A DNA stretch of 34,502 nt from an uncultured Ignavibacteriales bacterium (GTDB taxonomy: Bacteria; Bacteroidota; Ignavibacteria; Ignavibacteriales; Melioribacteraceae): assembly GCA_947311785.1 (NCBI GenBank), contig CAMZLW010000070.1, positions 1 through 34,502 on the forward strand. The letters are read 5' to 3'. This document shows positions 9,061 through 18,260 of this stretch, piece by piece. A program made the translations under genes and the position numbers. How positions within the stretch are numbered: position 1 is the stretch's first letter; each line of letters begins with the position of its first letter. The notes below the pieces were generated by a model. It was not told where the DNA came from, did no database searches, and worked only from the letters and a program-made list of their open reading frames with translations.

Positions 9061-11454
9061 TTATTTTAAAATGTAAATATTGTAACTCATTTCATCTAAC
9101 TTAACACTTACTTTATTTTCTGCAACATCAATTTCACCAGCATCAATTAATCTTACAAGCTTGGAAGCCTTATAAACATTAGGGAATATTAAATTTGCTG
9201 TTGCTTTTATATTTCCTTTGTTTATCACAATAAGAATTCTTTCATTTAAATCTGAGCGAACATATGCGTAAATATTTTCATCCGCAATTAATTTGTAATA
9301 GTCGCCATAACGCAATGCTGTGTGGCTACTCCTTAGTTTAATAATTTTTGATGTTTCATCTAAAGTGTTTTTTTCATACTCAGAAATTGCATCATCAAAT
9401 CGCATCATTCTTCTGTTGTCTGGGTCGGAGGCTCCAGTCATTCCAAATTCACTTCCGTAATATATTACAGGCAAGCCTGGGATGGTATTCATAAAAGCCA
9501 TGTATAAAATTAATTTTTTATAATTTTTGGGATTATCAACTTTGGGTGGATTGCTCCAGCCCTGCTCTATTGCTGACCACTCGCTCACATCCAAATCGCC
9601 ATCTGCAAATGCCATAAATCTATTTTTATCGTGGCTATCCATTACGTTACACATTAAATGCAATGGTCCATATACAGAAAATGTTTTTTGCATCTCTTTA
9701 TCCAAACCGCTAAAAGATGCGTCGTTATTGATGAATATTGGAAGTGCAACATCGTAAAGATTAAAATTAAACTGAGCCGAAAGCTGTCCATTGTTTACAT
9801 ACGAACTAATTAAATCGTAACTTCCAAAAGTTTCTCCAACTTGATAAAGAGGTGTGTTACGAGGAATTTCGATTTCTCTTTTTAACTTCTTGGTTAACTT
9901 TCTCCAAAACTCATTTGGCACATGCTTAACTGCATCGTGCCTAAAACCATCGGCACCCGTTTCTTTTAGCCACCAGACTGCGTTTGCTGTAATTGTATCA
10001 AGCACAGTTTCCGAACCAAGAAAATCGAATGACGGAAGATATGGCTCAAACCAAGTGGTTAAACGGTATTCATCCCAGAAGCGAATATTTTTTCTTCCAT
10101 CTGGCAAATCTAATTGTCCAAACCAAGCCTTGTGATTTTTACAATATGGATGGTCTTTATGCACATGGTTGGAAACAAAATCCAATAAAATTTTGATGTC
10201 GTGCTTGTGTGCAGTATCTACAAGCTCTTTAAGTTTTGCCATATTTCCAAATTTCTCTTCAACACGTGTACTGCTTATAGGCCAGTATCCATGGTAGCCC
10301 GAGTACCATCTGTGAGGTGTTGGATATTCTCGGAAAGCAACGTTTGGATTATCATAAACAGGCGAAATCCAAATTGTATTAATTCCTAAATTGTTAAAAT
10401 AATTGGAGTTTAATTTATCTATTACTCCCTGCAAATCGCCCCCCATATAATTTGCTTTATCCGAAAGAGAATCGTGTTCAATTTTTTGGTTAATCGATTT
10501 ATCTCCATCGCTAAATCTATCAATCATTAGCGAATAGATTATTCCATCGTGCCAATCAAATTTAGAGTTACCATTAATTGGTTTTCCATTTTCAAAAATT
10601 AAGTACTGAAAGTTTGTAGTTCTACCATTTTTTGTAACTGCAACACGGATGATTTTTTTTCCATCTGCAACCGAGGGCGGTAGTTCAATGGCAATATTAT
10701 TGTTGCTAATTTTAATTACCTTGGAGGATAACCTTCTATTACCAAGCAGTGCAAAAATATTTTTATTTGTTACCTCTTTTGAGAACTGATTTCCTTCAAT
10801 TCTAAAACTTAAAATTCCTTTTCGATTATCAAAGTTAAGAACATGCAAAAATATTTTTTCGGAAGCAACTTCTTCAATAGTTCTAATAGAATTAAAACTA
10901 CCAAATCCGTTTGGAACTTTATTAGGATTCGCATTATCTACAATTTCCTCACCATCACCAAAAAATTTGTATGCATAACTACCAGGCTCTAATGTGGCTT
11001 CTGCTTCAAATGTTCCATCTGCATCATCGTCAGTCATAGCAATGTCCCTTCTGTTCCAGCCATTAAAACTACCAAACAGATAAAGCTCTTTATACTTTTT
11101 ATCTGGGGTAAATTTAAATTTGTACGAAGCATTTTTAGTAACTGTAACTGGAATGCTATAAACAACGCCATCCAAAGTAAAATTAACTAACGTCATTCCA
11201 ACGAAATTATTTTTGGATTTTAACTTTATCGTATTTGTTTTTTCGTTGTAATATATATCAATATTAGGATTATCAGTAAACGTTAACTCGTATGTATCAC
11301 TATAAAACAAATCACTGATAATAATTTCCTTTTCTGTTTGGAACTCAAGATTTATGTTTGGTATTATATCTGTAATTTCCGATAATCCATTATCAGTGCA
11401 TGAATAAAGGGTGAAAAAGAAAATACCAACTAAAAGTATTTTAATAGATTTCAT
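9061..11454 (-). CDS. GH13 alpha-amylase family lipoprotein with glycogen-binding-like module
   Basis: A 797-residue secreted alpha-glucan hydrolase. The signal peptide has a lipobox, LYSC (Cys19). Residues about 25-107 are a beta-rich domain; about 110-190 match a CBM48/glycogen-binding module (ELYLFGSFNGWNRRD, PGSYAYKFFGDG); about 200-290 form another beta domain; the barrel starts at about 303. Catalytic regions are LLDFVSNH, DGFRHDAVKH (nucleophile about Asp507), YQVGETF (acid about Glu541) and DSHDKNR (about Asp609). LPVIYYGSEFGMTG and a beta C-terminal domain follow. The architecture resembles neopullulanase/cyclomaltodextrinase types acting on maltodextrins outside the inner membrane; exact specificity is uncertain. 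An AAGGA ribosome site precedes the ATG, and an upstream terminator implies its own promoter. Confidence 0.93.
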   Translation of the reverse strand: MKSIKILLVGIFFFTLYSCTDNGLSEITDIIPNINLEFQTEKEIIISDLFYSDTYELTFTDNPNIDIYYNEKTNTIKLKSKNNFVGMTLVNFTLDGVVYSIPVTVTKNASYKFKFTPDKKYKELYLFGSFNGWNRRDIAMTDDDADGTFEAEATLEPGSYAYKFFGDGEEIVDNANPNKVPNGFGSFNSIRTIEEVASEKIFLHVLNFDNRKGILSFRIEGNQFSKEVTNKNIFALLGNRRLSSKVIKISNNNIAIELPPSVADGKKIIRVAVTKNGRTTNFQYLIFENGKPINGNSKFDWHDGIIYSLMIDRFSDGDKSINQKIEHDSLSDKANYMGGDLQGVIDKLNSNYFNNLGINTIWISPVYDNPNVAFREYPTPHRWYSGYHGYWPISSTRVEEKFGNMAKLKELVDTAHKHDIKILLDFVSNHVHKDHPYCKNHKAWFGQLDLPDGRKNIRFWDEYRLTTWFEPYLPSFDFLGSETVLDTITANAVWWLKETGADGFRHDAVKHVPNEFWRKLTKKLKREIEIPRNTPLYQVGETFGSYDLISSYVNNGQLSAQFNFNLYDVALPIFINNDASFSGLDKEMQKTFSVYGPLHLMCNVMDSHDKNRFMAFADGDLDVSEWSAIEQGWSNPPKVDNPKNYKKLILYMAFMNTIPGLPVIYYGSEFGMTGASDPDNRRMMRFDDAISEYEKNTLDETSKIIKLRSSHTALRYGDYYKLIADENIYAYVRSDLNERILIVINKGNIKATANLIFPNVYKASKLVRLIDAGEIDVAENKVSVKLDEMSYNIYILK

Positions 11455-11512
11455 AAAATTCCTTGTTGTAAAAAGTAAAATATTCTTTGTTAAACTAATA
11501 AAATAAGGATAT

Positions 11513-11546
11513 AAAAAAAGGGGAATAAAACTGAGTTTATTCCCCT
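11513..11546 (-). terminator. Rho-independent terminator of the LamG lipoprotein gene
   Basis: On the minus strand an 11-bp perfect stem (AGGGGAATAAA paired with TTTATTCCCCT) with a 6-base loop is followed directly by a run of seven T. It lies 26 bp after the stop of the gene ending at 11572 and about 60 bp before the amylase start, so it separates the two genes transcriptionally. Confidence 0.92.
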
Positions 11547-11571
11547 AATATAATCTAATTATTAAGAAGCC

Positions 11572-12333
11572 CTACAAAGCATCATAGTAAAGTAATTGAA
11601 TTTCGCTACTATCAAAAGCTTTGTTGTAAATTCTAAATTCATCTATTTTACCGTTTAGGTATCTGGTAGATAATGAAGAAGTAGCTATTTTACCTAGAAC
11701 AATTGGGGCTGTGGTTCTAACAGGTGGACTTACTTTAGAAGTATATTCTGTAGCCTGCCCATTTAAATAAAACTCAGTATAATTATTGCCAATAACTAAA
11801 GCACAGTGATACCAATTATAAGGAGAAATAGCTTGAACCTTTCCGCTAACAATAAGTGTATCCTTTTCTGTTCCAATTACCCCATATATATGGAACCGAG
11901 CTTTGTTGCCAGATATTGCAAACGTAAAATCTCTTTTCAAACCAGTATCGTAAGCTTTCCCAATTATACCTTCGCCATCATTTTTTCCATAAGTTTCAAG
12001 TATGTAGTCGTTATTCTTGTAAAGCCAAAAAGAAATTGTTTTTTCATCGCAATAGTAAACTGAATCGTTTGGTATTAGAGCATAGCCATCGTACCCTGAG
12101 AAGTCAATTGCATCACCTTTCTTCCCTACTGAAAAACTTGTATTACCAAAAACACGCCCATGATTTTTATGTGGAGTCAAATCATTAATACTATTGTTCT
12201 CAAAGTCCCAATACCCAATTAAATGATTATCTAAATCTGAAAGAGTTTTTACTTCTGGAGATGTTGGACTACCACTACACGAAAATAATATTAAAAATAA
12301 CCCTACTGAGATACAGACAGTTATTCTCTTCAT
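11572..12333 (-). CDS. LamG / concanavalin A-like domain lipoprotein
   Basis: A 253-residue exported lipoprotein: signal peptide MKRITVCISVGLFLILFSC with the lipobox cysteine at 19, a Ser/Pro linker, then one LamG-type beta-sandwich (about 38-250). Landmarks are LIGYWDFENNSINDLTPHKN, YALIPNDS, KTISFWLYKN, WYHCALVIGNNYTEFYLNGQ, APIVLGKI and the closing GKIDEFRIYNKAFDSSEIQLLY. These domains bind glycans or act as adhesin modules; no catalytic residues are evident. The gene has the strongest ribosome site in the region (AGGAGG, 7 bases before the ATG) and ends at a strong terminator. It could bind the surface glycan made by the upstream locus, but that is speculation. Confidence 0.9.
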   Translation of the reverse strand: MKRITVCISVGLFLILFSCSGSPTSPEVKTLSDLDNHLIGYWDFENNSINDLTPHKNHGRVFGNTSFSVGKKGDAIDFSGYDGYALIPNDSVYYCDEKTISFWLYKNNDYILETYGKNDGEGIIGKAYDTGLKRDFTFAISGNKARFHIYGVIGTEKDTLIVSGKVQAISPYNWYHCALVIGNNYTEFYLNGQATEYTSKVSPPVRTTAPIVLGKIATSSLSTRYLNGKIDEFRIYNKAFDSSEIQLLYYDAL

Positions 12334-12396
12334 ATTTGCCTCCTATTATTAATAACGTTCTGTAAGTTATCTATTAAAGAAGAATACAAGATAGTT

Positions 12397-13872
12397 CTAT
12401 TTCTTTTTCATAAAAAGGTAAAGAAAATCAGTTGCTCCCCTTCTTAGACTATCAATTTCAATTTGTTCAAATATTGAACCCTTATATAAGACTAATGGGA
12501 ATGAAATTAGCAAGACCAACTTAACAAAAACACTAACCCAAAAACTATAATTTGATAAAATCAAAGACGCAAAATAGAACAGAAGTCCAACAAAAATAAT
12601 CTTTGATATTTTTAATATTTCAAAAGGAATTTTGTAAACTTTTTGTCCATAATAGTATGATAAAAACATCATTAATAATGTGGAGGAAAGCAAAGAATAT
12701 GCTGCACCTATAAAGCCAAAACTTTTTACTAAAATAAGATTTAGAATAATGTTAGTTATTGCAACTATAACAATTATAGTGGCAACATATCCAGTTTTTT
12801 TTGCATAATGAAAGCTGAGAGCAAAATTATATTGAATTCCTTTGATAACAAATGCAAAAGCTATTATTGGAACTACTGTATAGGCAGCCCAATACTCATT
12901 ATTTCGTGCAAATGTTTCAATAATTTCTTTTCCGAATAAGGAGATAGCAAGAGCAGTAAAAGTTAAGATTAAAGTGTAATACGTTAAAATTTTTGAAAAA
13001 TATCTTTTCTCATTAGGCGTTCCAAGTTTTTTATACGCTAAAGGTAAAAATCCTAATTGAAACGATTGTAGTACTAGCATATTAATAATGCTCGCAATTT
13101 TGTGCCCAAGTGAATAGATTCCAACACTTGCATCTTCGTAAAAATAGTCTATTACAAATCGATCACCTAAGGTTAATAAGAATGAAAATACAGTAGAAAA
13201 TATTAATGGAATTCCATATAAAATCATTTCTTTAAGAATTTTAAGATTCAATATAAAGTTTGAATCTTTTAAAACAACATGCATTGAAACAACAATCACA
13301 ATTAATGAGCCAATAAACTCACTAATCATAATTCCTTCTACACCCATTTTTGCATATGCTACAAAGTAAATATTTAGCAAAACAATTGAAGTAAACTTTA
13401 TAGTAGATAAAATTACATAAAAACCTGGCAACTCCTTTAGCCTAATTACATTTAACGGAACATTGCTAATAATTCCGGCAGATGCTGCTAAAAACAAATA
13501 GAAAAAATAATTTGAAAATTGGGTTGTGGCAAATTTTTGTAGTGAAAAATATTCACTAAATGGAATAAGTATTACACTTAAAAGAATAGCAATAAGAGTT
13601 GTTGAAAAGAAAACACTAAAAATAATAGATTTTTTCTCATCGAAATCCTTTTCTGATGCATACCATCTCATCATTGCTGTTGGTAAATTAAACCCAAAAA
13701 TTCCAATAAGAATTTGGAGAACAGCCTGTAATATTGCTAATGTTCCATATTCGCTAATAGAAAGAACACCTGTATATAGTGGGAGCAGAATAAACCCAAC
13801 TAACTTTGTGGAAATATTACCTAAGCTATAAACAGCCGTTTGTTTTATGGTTTTTTTAATTTCGGAAAACAA
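12397..13872 (-). CDS. Wzx-type polysaccharide/oligosaccharide flippase (MOP superfamily)
   Basis: A 491-residue, very hydrophobic protein with about 14 membrane helices. Its N-terminus, IKQTAVYSLGNISTKLVGFILLPLYTGVLSISEYGTLAILQ, is typical of polysaccharide-biosynthesis transporters. Such proteins flip polyprenyl-diphosphate-linked glycans across the inner membrane. The start codon appears to be TTG, two bases after the stop of the deacetylase gene, with AGAGG inside the end of that gene as ribosome site. No in-frame ATG exists nearby. Last gene of the glycan locus in the direction of transcription. Confidence 0.9.
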   Translation of the reverse strand: MFSEIKKTIKQTAVYSLGNISTKLVGFILLPLYTGVLSISEYGTLAILQAVLQILIGIFGFNLPTAMMRWYASEKDFDEKKSIIFSVFFSTTLIAILLSVILIPFSEYFSLQKFATTQFSNYFFYLFLAASAGIISNVPLNVIRLKELPGFYVILSTIKFTSIVLLNIYFVAYAKMGVEGIMISEFIGSLIVIVVSMHVVLKDSNFILNLKILKEMILYGIPLIFSTVFSFLLTLGDRFVIDYFYEDASVGIYSLGHKIASIINMLVLQSFQLGFLPLAYKKLGTPNEKRYFSKILTYYTLILTFTALAISLFGKEIIETFARNNEYWAAYTVVPIIAFAFVIKGIQYNFALSFHYAKKTGYVATIIVIVAITNIILNLILVKSFGFIGAAYSLLSSTLLMMFLSYYYGQKVYKIPFEILKISKIIFVGLLFYFASLILSNYSFWVSVFVKLVLLISFPLVLYKGSIFEQIEIDSLRRGATDFLYLFMKKK

Positions 13873-13874
13873 AT

Positions 13875-14846
13875 CTATTTGCCTCTTAATTTTTGCTTAA
13901 CCAAACTCTTTGTTGTTTTAATTAATGAAGTTAATATATTTCGCTTAGTGCTAATTTGAGGTATTATACTTGCATCGCCTAAATGGTCATTTATTTTGGA
14001 ATAAATCTTTTGTAGCGATGTAATTTTGTATCCATGTTTTAATCCTTCATTGAGTACAAATTTGAATCTTTCTATATTCTGAAAATTTGGACTAAATTCA
14101 GAATAATCATAATTTCGGTTTATAAATGAATAGCTATGTAAAAATAAAATTACTATCTCTATCCCATTATTATTAAAAGCCTCTATTCCTTTTTTTAATT
14201 CGTCAATTGAGCAAGAATCAACATCTAATTTTTTCACCAAATTTCTTTTAAATAACTTAACGCCAGCAAAGGTATAATCTATTACATTATCAAAAAGCGT
14301 AATGGGTAACTCATAGATATCTCCAATTTTTGAAAATTTATTGTTGGGGATTGGAGAAATATCACACCACTTGTGATTATAAAAATATGAGCTATCATAA
14401 ATAATGTTGTTGTTTAGCATTGCTTTTAGTGTATCGTTATTGGCACCGTATCCTCCAGCTCTAAATGAGGTAGGAGCTAAACCACTGCTTTTTTTATATA
14501 AATCAATACATTTTAAAAAAATATCATTTTGCTCACTATAACTATATTGGTTCATTAAAAATCGGTTGTTATCACTACAAAATTGTGGGTGTATGTGTAG
14601 TTGTAAATCATTTCCAGATTCTAAAATGCTCTTTGAAAGTTTTCTGAATTTTTCTATGCCATGACCATGTTCAGCAAAATCGACATAAAATGTACCCCTA
14701 CAATTAAATTGATTTAATAATTCTATAATTTTATCAACACCATAATAAGCACCATTAATTTCACCCAAAATAAGCTTATCAAAATCCCCCAATTTTGTTA
14801 ATGATCTAAGAGCTTCTACATCAATTGTAGGTATTAAATATTTCAT
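13875..14846 (-). CDS. Polysaccharide deacetylase family protein (WalW-like, divergent NodB fold)
   Basis: A 323-residue cytoplasmic protein. It opens with TIDVEA, the place of the NodB TxDD motif, with Asp9 kept and the second Asp replaced by Val-Glu. It continues with GTFYVDF, a compact LHIHPQ (His84, His86) where the canonical enzymes have HSxxH, SFRAGGYGAN (Arg129) and YDSSYF. This resembles the WalW subgroup of carbohydrate esterase family 4 found in LPS loci; whether it deacetylates a sugar or has another role is not established. Its ATG overlaps the methyltransferase stop (ATGA), so the two are probably translated together. Normal length. Confidence 0.8.
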   Translation of the reverse strand: MKYLIPTIDVEALRSLTKLGDFDKLILGEINGAYYGVDKIIELLNQFNCRGTFYVDFAEHGHGIEKFRKLSKSILESGNDLQLHIHPQFCSDNNRFLMNQYSYSEQNDIFLKCIDLYKKSSGLAPTSFRAGGYGANNDTLKAMLNNNIIYDSSYFYNHKWCDISPIPNNKFSKIGDIYELPITLFDNVIDYTFAGVKLFKRNLVKKLDVDSCSIDELKKGIEAFNNNGIEIVILFLHSYSFINRNYDYSEFSPNFQNIERFKFVLNEGLKHGYKITSLQKIYSKINDHLGDASIIPQISTKRNILTSLIKTTKSLVKQKLRGK

Positions 14847-15604
14847 TTATTCTTTTTCAGAATTATTAAATAATTTGTTGTAAAGTCTTCATCTAGAAAT
14901 AATTTATCAAGAAAGTGGAATAAAATAAAACTAAGATTAACAAAGATTGGAGATATTAACACAATAAGTATCCAAAATGCTACAGCACAAAGATTAGTGA
15001 ATTTTAGAAATAAATTTCTTTCGGATTTAAATCTGTTTACCAGCTTCGTCATTAACCCCTTAATATATCTATCTAAAAGCCTAGCTTGCATTGACCAGTA
15101 TCCACCAAAAGCTTCAATTTTTACAACTTCCCAACCAGCTTGCATTGCTAAATGCTCTAATCCAAAAACTGTTGTTCTAAAATAATTATATGGTGCGTTC
15201 CAAATTGGATATAAAAAATCGGTTGTTAGCAAAAAAGTCCCATTTATTTTGGTTACCCTTTTTACTTCTTTTAAAAAATCTGTTGGATTACTAAATACAG
15301 GAAGAACTTGGAAGTTAATTATTGAATCAAATATTTCATCCTTAAAAGGGAGCATAGTACCATCATTAATAAAAAAATCACTTTTGGGTACACTTAGTGC
15401 ATCTTTGTAATACGATTTAGAATTTGACCCCATGTATGTAGTAACATTTGGGAATAAACTTTTATATGGCTTCTTACCACACCCAATATCAAATACCCTC
15501 CCACTAATACTTAAACTATGTTTTTTTAATTTTGAACGCATTAAAAAGCCAAAATAATTAAATATTAGTTTATTTAGAAAAAAGTTATAAAGTACTCTTA
15601 ACAT
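14843..15604 (-). CDS. Class I SAM-dependent methyltransferase
   Basis: A 253-residue protein with a Rossmann methyltransferase core: motif I RVFDIGCGKKPYKSLFPN (SAM binding), a strand with DGTMLPFKDEIFDSIINFQVL (motif II/post II) and KEVKRVTKINGTFLLTTDF (motif III). It is followed by two hydrophobic C-terminal stretches around 205-240 (ILIVLISPIFVNLSFILF) that suggest membrane association. Its target is unknown; in a glycan locus a sugar O-methylation or capping role is reasonable. It overlaps the deacetylase downstream by ATGA and the 34-codon ORF upstream by 7 bp. Confidence 0.85.
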   Translation of the reverse strand: MLRVLYNFFLNKLIFNYFGFLMRSKLKKHSLSISGRVFDIGCGKKPYKSLFPNVTTYMGSNSKSYYKDALSVPKSDFFINDGTMLPFKDEIFDSIINFQVLPVFSNPTDFLKEVKRVTKINGTFLLTTDFLYPIWNAPYNYFRTTVFGLEHLAMQAGWEVVKIEAFGGYWSMQARLLDRYIKGLMTKLVNRFKSERNLFLKFTNLCAVAFWILIVLISPIFVNLSFILFHFLDKLFLDEDFTTNYLIILKKNK

Positions 15605-15702
15605 TCTTTGCTCTTAAGATTATAGAAAAACATAATTACTAAACTAAAAATTGCCAATGTGTAATAAAAAGTTCTACCTATTAATCGTTTAATTATTTTC
15701 AT
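15598..15702 (-). CDS. Possible 34-aa single-helix membrane protein overlapping both neighbours
   Basis: An ATG-to-TAA frame fills the only gap between the pyruvyl transferase and the methyltransferase. Its product has a basic start (MKIIKRLIGR), one hydrophobic stretch (FYYTLAIFSLVIMFFY) and a charged end, NLKSKEC. It overlaps the upstream gene by 14 bp and covers the methyltransferase ATG with its last codons, the usual geometry of coupled genes. No strong ribosome site precedes it. It may be a real small membrane protein or simply a spacer that keeps ribosomes moving to the next start. Confidence 0.4.
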   Translation of the reverse strand: MKIIKRLIGRTFYYTLAIFSLVIMFFYNLKSKEC

Positions 15703-16909
15703 TTAAATACTCATTAATTATATCAATTGCTTTATAAGCATCTTTTTTGACATTTGGAATTATAGTTTCAAGATGGGTTTTAATACTAGCTCTGTTGTTA
15801 AAATGATTTTCAAACATTTTAATTGTTCCATCTAGTTTTAAATCCTCAATTTGAATAACATTTTCTTTTAACTCAACCCAGCTCATCATTTCATTATATT
15901 TTGTGTTCCAACCAATAGCCATGCTTGGCACACAGGTTGAGACCGATTCAATTAACGAATGAAATCTTGAGCCTATAAAAAAATCAAGTTTTGAAATTAA
16001 CCACTTAAGTTCTTCGGGTTCATAGTTTACAACATTTTCAATATAAACTCTATTGCTATTTATACTTTTCTCAAGATTAGTGCATATACTCATATCATCA
16101 TCTTTGCCAATACTATCCTCTTCAATTGTATGAGGAATTAAAATAATTTTTGCATCTTGATATTTTGTAAGAATAAATTCACACAAATTAATTAAAACAT
16201 TTTCATAGTGATTAGTGGGTGATAATCTTTTGCAAACTATATTTGGAGTAATGCCAATTACTGTCCCACTTCCAATTTTACTAATACAATCTTGTGCTTT
16301 TTGAGATTTTTCCATTTTCATAGATAACACAATATCAGGAAGTTCTATTACATTTTTAGTTATGCCAATAGATTTAAGATTGTTAAATGATTGTTTTCCC
16401 CTTGCCATAATTACATTTACATTTTTCATAGATAACTTCGCAATCATCTTATTATAGCGTGTTTTAAATGGACCAATTGACTGAGTGAACTTAATAACTG
16501 GTTTATTTAATAGTAATGGAATTTGCATAAACTTAGAAAAATGATATATTTTTATCATTCCAAACTCATCAGTAAAGCTAATTCCAGATGCACTAACAAT
16601 TAAATCTGATTTCAAATAAGTTTGTGTTACATTATCCTTGAGTAACATTTGCAAATTAATTCCAATACTTTTTAAAAGCCACCAAGCCCATATTTTTACT
16701 AGTGGAACATCTAACTCTTGTTCACTATCGTATAGTATATTTACTTGCGGAAACGAATCTGTTTTATAAAGACCATTGCAAATAAATTTTGAAGTTACAG
16801 TAATATTCGCATTGGGGTGCTCTTCCTTTATTCCATTAATAATGCTCTTAACCATTGCAACGGCACCTTTGTTGCCAACCACATCAGCTTCTGTTATAAG
16901 TATATTCAT
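15689..16909 (-). CDS. Polysaccharide pyruvyl transferase family protein (WcaK/AmsJ-like)
   Basis: A 406-residue protein of the family that adds a pyruvate ketal from phosphoenolpyruvate to sugars of exopolysaccharides. Landmarks are the opening ILITEADVVGNKGAVAMVKSI, KFTQSIGPFKT, MARGKQSFNNLKSIGI, VIGITPNIV, IILIPHTIEED, and the C-terminal ISKLDFFIGSRFHSLIESVSTCVPSMAIGW with the conserved Arg-Phe-His. The GT-B-like fold and cytoplasmic location are known for the family. It follows the FrhB-like gene by 10 bp; these two families are often neighbours in capsule and LPS loci. Confidence 0.9.
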   Translation of the reverse strand: MNILITEADVVGNKGAVAMVKSIINGIKEEHPNANITVTSKFICNGLYKTDSFPQVNILYDSEQELDVPLVKIWAWWLLKSIGINLQMLLKDNVTQTYLKSDLIVSASGISFTDEFGMIKIYHFSKFMQIPLLLNKPVIKFTQSIGPFKTRYNKMIAKLSMKNVNVIMARGKQSFNNLKSIGITKNVIELPDIVLSMKMEKSQKAQDCISKIGSGTVIGITPNIVCKRLSPTNHYENVLINLCEFILTKYQDAKIILIPHTIEEDSIGKDDDMSICTNLEKSINSNRVYIENVVNYEPEELKWLISKLDFFIGSRFHSLIESVSTCVPSMAIGWNTKYNEMMSWVELKENVIQIEDLKLDGTIKMFENHFNNRASIKTHLETIIPNVKKDAYKAIDIINEYLNENN

Positions 16910-16919
16910 TTTTCTATTT

Positions 16920-18257
16920 TTATGACCACTTTCCTTTTAGTCTTTTGGCTAAATATTCCAATGGCTTATTATTGATAAAATAGTTTTTAATTTGAGATTC
17001 CACAAAATAAAGTGGCCTTAGTAAAAACCACAATGATTTTCTTTCTCTAATGTTAAGTCTAATTACATCTGCTACAACTCGGAAATACACAAACCTATTA
17101 TATATTTTTACTTTTCCAATAAATGAGTATTTAGGATATGGTTTATTAAAAAAAGAAAAAACTTTTTTATAAGCCAATTGATTTCCGTGCCTTTCTCTAT
17201 CAAATTTTTGAACATCCATTACATCTTTAAATTTTGCATCCTCTTTTGTGAGATATCCTGAATTAATTGCTTCATTAATTAGTTTTTCACCGAGTTCAGT
17301 TCTTGAAACAATTAGCGATTTACCCAATTTTTCATTTTTAAATTTGGGTAACCAAGGGTCTCCAGCTGTAATATCACTTAAAATATTTCCTTTATCTGCA
17401 CAGGTATAACAACGTGGGACATAAAATGAAGAGTTAAAAGCTACACTATATTGATTAGCCTTCTTCTTTGTTTTGAACCTTCTTCCAATTTCAATTTTTT
17501 CACCATTATTAAGACCCAAATTAAACTGACCAGGAAATTCACCGTATCTGTAATCGATAGATTTCATTTTGCTAATATCAATTCCCTGCTTAGGAAAATA
17601 ATATTCGTGAGCAAGTGATGTTTGATACCCACCACAAAATGTTCCTAAAATTAAAAAGATTTTATCCTTTATCTCAGGAAATATTTGCATGTATTTTAAT
17701 AAACCATGTGTTTGGCATGCAATTCCAACAAAAACATATTTGCCTGACGATTGCTGCAACTCAGTCATCACTTTCCCCATAGGAACAGTGTGATAAATTG
17801 ACATTTGCGACTTTAATAAATCTTCTTTATTTCTAGCAATGTAGCCCACTGGATTAAAAGGTTGGTCGTATGAATTTTTTGTAACTATTGCTCCATCAAT
17901 TTGTTTAGAGTCAAACAAATAATTAATAAGAGCTGTAATAAATCCTCCAGAAGCAGCATTTTTTCTTATTTCACGGTTATTTGCAAATAAAACACTTGTT
18001 GATAAAACATTTCCGAAATGTTGAAATTCTGGGATAGTACATTTTCTATTCGAATTTAATTCGCTAAAATCAACCTCTACTCCCGGACACACAGCATAGC
18101 ACAGACCACTATTATCACATTTCAATTCATTAATCTCTGGTATGTGATATCCCTTTTGGGTATCAAACTTAATGTTTACAGCATTGTTAGGGCAAGCTGG
18201 CTCACAAAAACCACACGATAGACATAAATCATTATTTACTACATTGCTAACATTCAT
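16920..18257 (-). CDS. FrhB-like (coenzyme F420 hydrogenase/dehydrogenase beta subunit) ferredoxin-flavoprotein in glycan locus
   Basis: A 445-residue protein. The N-terminus carries a full [4Fe-4S] motif CLSCGFCEPACP (Cys12, 15, 18, 22) and a second, incomplete one, CDNSGLCYAVCP (Cys47, 53, 57; Ser50 where the second Cys is expected). Residues about 90-330 match the FrhB N- and C-terminal domains: AASGGFITALINYL, VFVGIACQTHGLLKY, LGTFCGGYQ, DYRYGEFPGQF, PRCYTCADKGNILSDITAGDPW. These domains bind flavin and Fe-S. Despite the family name, members in polysaccharide loci are not F420 enzymes; a sugar-modifying redox role is presumed but unproven. It is tightly linked to the pyruvyl transferase gene. 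The C-terminal 80 residues are basic. Confidence 0.87.
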   Translation of the reverse strand: MNVSNVVNNDLCLSCGFCEPACPNNAVNIKFDTQKGYHIPEINELKCDNSGLCYAVCPGVEVDFSELNSNRKCTIPEFQHFGNVLSTSVLFANNREIRKNAASGGFITALINYLFDSKQIDGAIVTKNSYDQPFNPVGYIARNKEDLLKSQMSIYHTVPMGKVMTELQQSSGKYVFVGIACQTHGLLKYMQIFPEIKDKIFLILGTFCGGYQTSLAHEYYFPKQGIDISKMKSIDYRYGEFPGQFNLGLNNGEKIEIGRRFKTKKKANQYSVAFNSSFYVPRCYTCADKGNILSDITAGDPWLPKFKNEKLGKSLIVSRTELGEKLINEAINSGYLTKEDAKFKDVMDVQKFDRERHGNQLAYKKVFSFFNKPYPKYSFIGKVKIYNRFVYFRVVADVIRLNIRERKSLWFLLRPLYFVESQIKNYFINNKPLEYLAKRLKGKWS

Positions 18258-18260
18258 AAT

